From NCBI GenBank assembly GCA_910578845.1, contig CAJTSL010000102.1:1-6164 (forward strand): DNA of 6,164 nt, written 5' to 3'. Source of the stretch: an uncultured Lachnospiraceae bacterium (lineage in GTDB: Bacteria; Bacillota; Clostridia; Lachnospirales; Lachnospiraceae). The notes under the pieces were generated by a model that was not told the DNA's origin, made no database searches, and worked only from the letters and a program-made list of their open reading frames with translations. Below are positions 5,672 to 6,164 of this stretch, one piece after another. The translations under genes were made by a program, and so were the position numbers. Numbering within the stretch: the stretch's first letter is position 1; every line of letters begins with the position of its first letter.

Positions 5672-6164
5672 TTATTTCATTAATTTCTGTAATAGTATGA
5701 CCAGTTCGTCTATAATCTCATCATTGCCCGCTCGGATATTATCGGCAACACATGTCCTTAAATGATCCGAAAGCAACGCTTTACTGAAACTATTAAGCGC
5801 CGCATTCACTGCCGCCACTTGTATCAGCACATCCGTGCAATATGCATCCTTATCCAACATTCCCTGGATGCCGCGCACCTGTCCTTCGATCCGTTTTAAC
5901 CGGTTCATTAAGTCTTTATTCTCCTTGGCGGAACGGGTCTTCGTCTTATGGGAACACCCACAGCTCATATCTGGTATATCTCCTGTATTGCCTGCCAGTC
6001 CTAGTGACTCTGCCAATGCTGCTGGCTCTTTCACTTCTGCTGGTTCTTCCACTTCTGCTGGCTCTTCCACTTCTACTGGCTCTTCCACTTCTACTGGTTC
6101 TTCCACTTCTGCTGGTTCTTCCACTTCTACTGGTTCTTCCACTTCTGCTGGTTCTTCCACTTCT
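5672..6164 (-). CDS. csoR: CsoR-family Cu(I)-sensing repressor, 5' end open (N-terminal repeat extension)
   Basis: The frame is open to the window edge, so the true beginning is unseen; the GTG at 6160 is only a repeat valine codon. Residues coded from 5968 to 5672 form a normal 98-residue CsoR: MSCGCSHKTK, then NRLKRIEGQVRGI (helix 1 of the family) and the copper ligands Cys44, His69 and Cys73. The spacing of 25 and 4 residues is the same as in characterised CsoR, and Tyr43 precedes the first Cys. CsoR tetramers bind operator DNA and let go when Cu(I) binds, so this protein probably controls its own operon; its operator must lie outside the window. Cys3, Cys5 and His7 add a possible extra metal site. 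In front of MSCGC, AGGAGA (5984-5979) gives a credible internal start. The upstream frame encodes AALAESLGLAGNTGDIPD preceded by EEPAEV repeats. These may be a true N-terminal extension, or the tail of an upstream protein now in frame. The family call is firm; the gene boundary is not. Confidence 0.9.
   Translation of the reverse strand, partial: EVEEPAEVEEPVEVEEPAEVEEPVEVEEPVEVEEPAEVEEPAEVKEPAALAESLGLAGNTGDIPDMSCGCSHKTKTRSAKENKDLMNRLKRIEGQVRGIQGMLDKDAYCTDVLIQVAAVNAALNSFSKALLSDHLRTCVADNIRAGNDEIIDELVILLQKLMK
5966..5984 (-). promoter_or_regulatory. Internal ribosome binding site and ATG for standard-length CsoR
   Basis: AGGAGA at 5984-5979 precedes ATG at 5968-5966, with 11 nt between GGAG and the ATG. 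Starting here gives the 98-residue CsoR beginning MSCGCSHKTK, the usual size of the family. The site lies inside a longer open frame, so initiation here would give a form without the EEPAEV extension. Confidence 0.55.
6014..6164 (-). repeat. Coding 18-bp tandem repeat (EEPAEV/EEPVEV) upstream of CsoR
   Basis: Seven complete hexapeptide units are visible (EEPAEV or EEPVEV), followed by a degenerate KEPAAL at 6031-6014. The array continues past the window edge. Units differ mainly by GCA/GTA (Ala/Val) at one codon and by silent changes, so it is a young or homogenised array. The product would be an acidic, proline-rich extended spacer. Unit length keeps the frame on expansion or contraction. 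Confidence 0.9.

Noticed and set aside
6158..6160. GTG at 6160 as the start of CsoR
   Set aside because: It is one of many identical Val codons in the repeat and is only the first possible start inside the window; the array runs on past the edge.

Overview
The window looks like a chromosomal segment from an anaerobic Firmicute, most likely Lachnospiraceae or a related gut clostridium. This is inferred from purine-rich Shine-Dalgarno sequences (AAGGAG, GGGGAGG, AGGAGA), a clostridial Csp-like subtilase, a DUF5348-type mobile-element protein and a CsoR/CopA copper cassette. All genes that I accept are on the minus strand. Transcription therefore runs from base 6164 towards base 1, and the long plus-strand open frames are shadows.

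Layout in transcription order. (1) 6164-5672: a CsoR-family Cu(I) sensor. Its frame runs off the window through an 18-bp coding tandem repeat (EEPAEV/EEPVEV), while a normal-length 98-residue CsoR can start at 5968 behind its own ribosome binding site. (2) 5641-2852: a complete P1B-1 copper-exporting ATPase with one N-terminal heavy-metal-binding (HMA) domain. After the last membrane helix it continues through seven 10-residue charged repeats, then a very AT-rich stretch, into a second, CopZ-like HMA domain. That domain has its own AAGGAG and ATG in the same frame, so the cistron may yield both a CopA-CopZ fusion and free CopZ. (3) 2851-2495: a 357-bp non-coding stretch with a GUAA-capped hairpin, an extended -10 promoter and two copies of a hairpin-bearing repeat. 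(4) 2494-638: a Csp-like S8 subtilisin protease with complete catalytic residues. (5) 650-488: a 163-bp element with 11-bp inverted termini and a 5-bp target duplication, inserted in the last codons of the protease. (6) 487-308: leader sequence with a long hairpin followed by a T-rich run. (7) 307-1: the first 102 codons of a DUF5348-like protein, cut by the window edge.

The functional core is copper homeostasis. CsoR should repress the operon and release it on Cu(I) binding, CopA exports Cu(I), and CopZ delivers it. The most unusual point is that two coding minisatellites of different sequence sit directly upstream, in frame, of two ordinary small copper proteins (CopZ and CsoR), each of which keeps what looks like its original start site. 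The lower half of the window shows mobile-repeat activity: a short non-autonomous insertion, a 15-16-bp repeat motif present three times, and a duplicated intergenic hairpin element.
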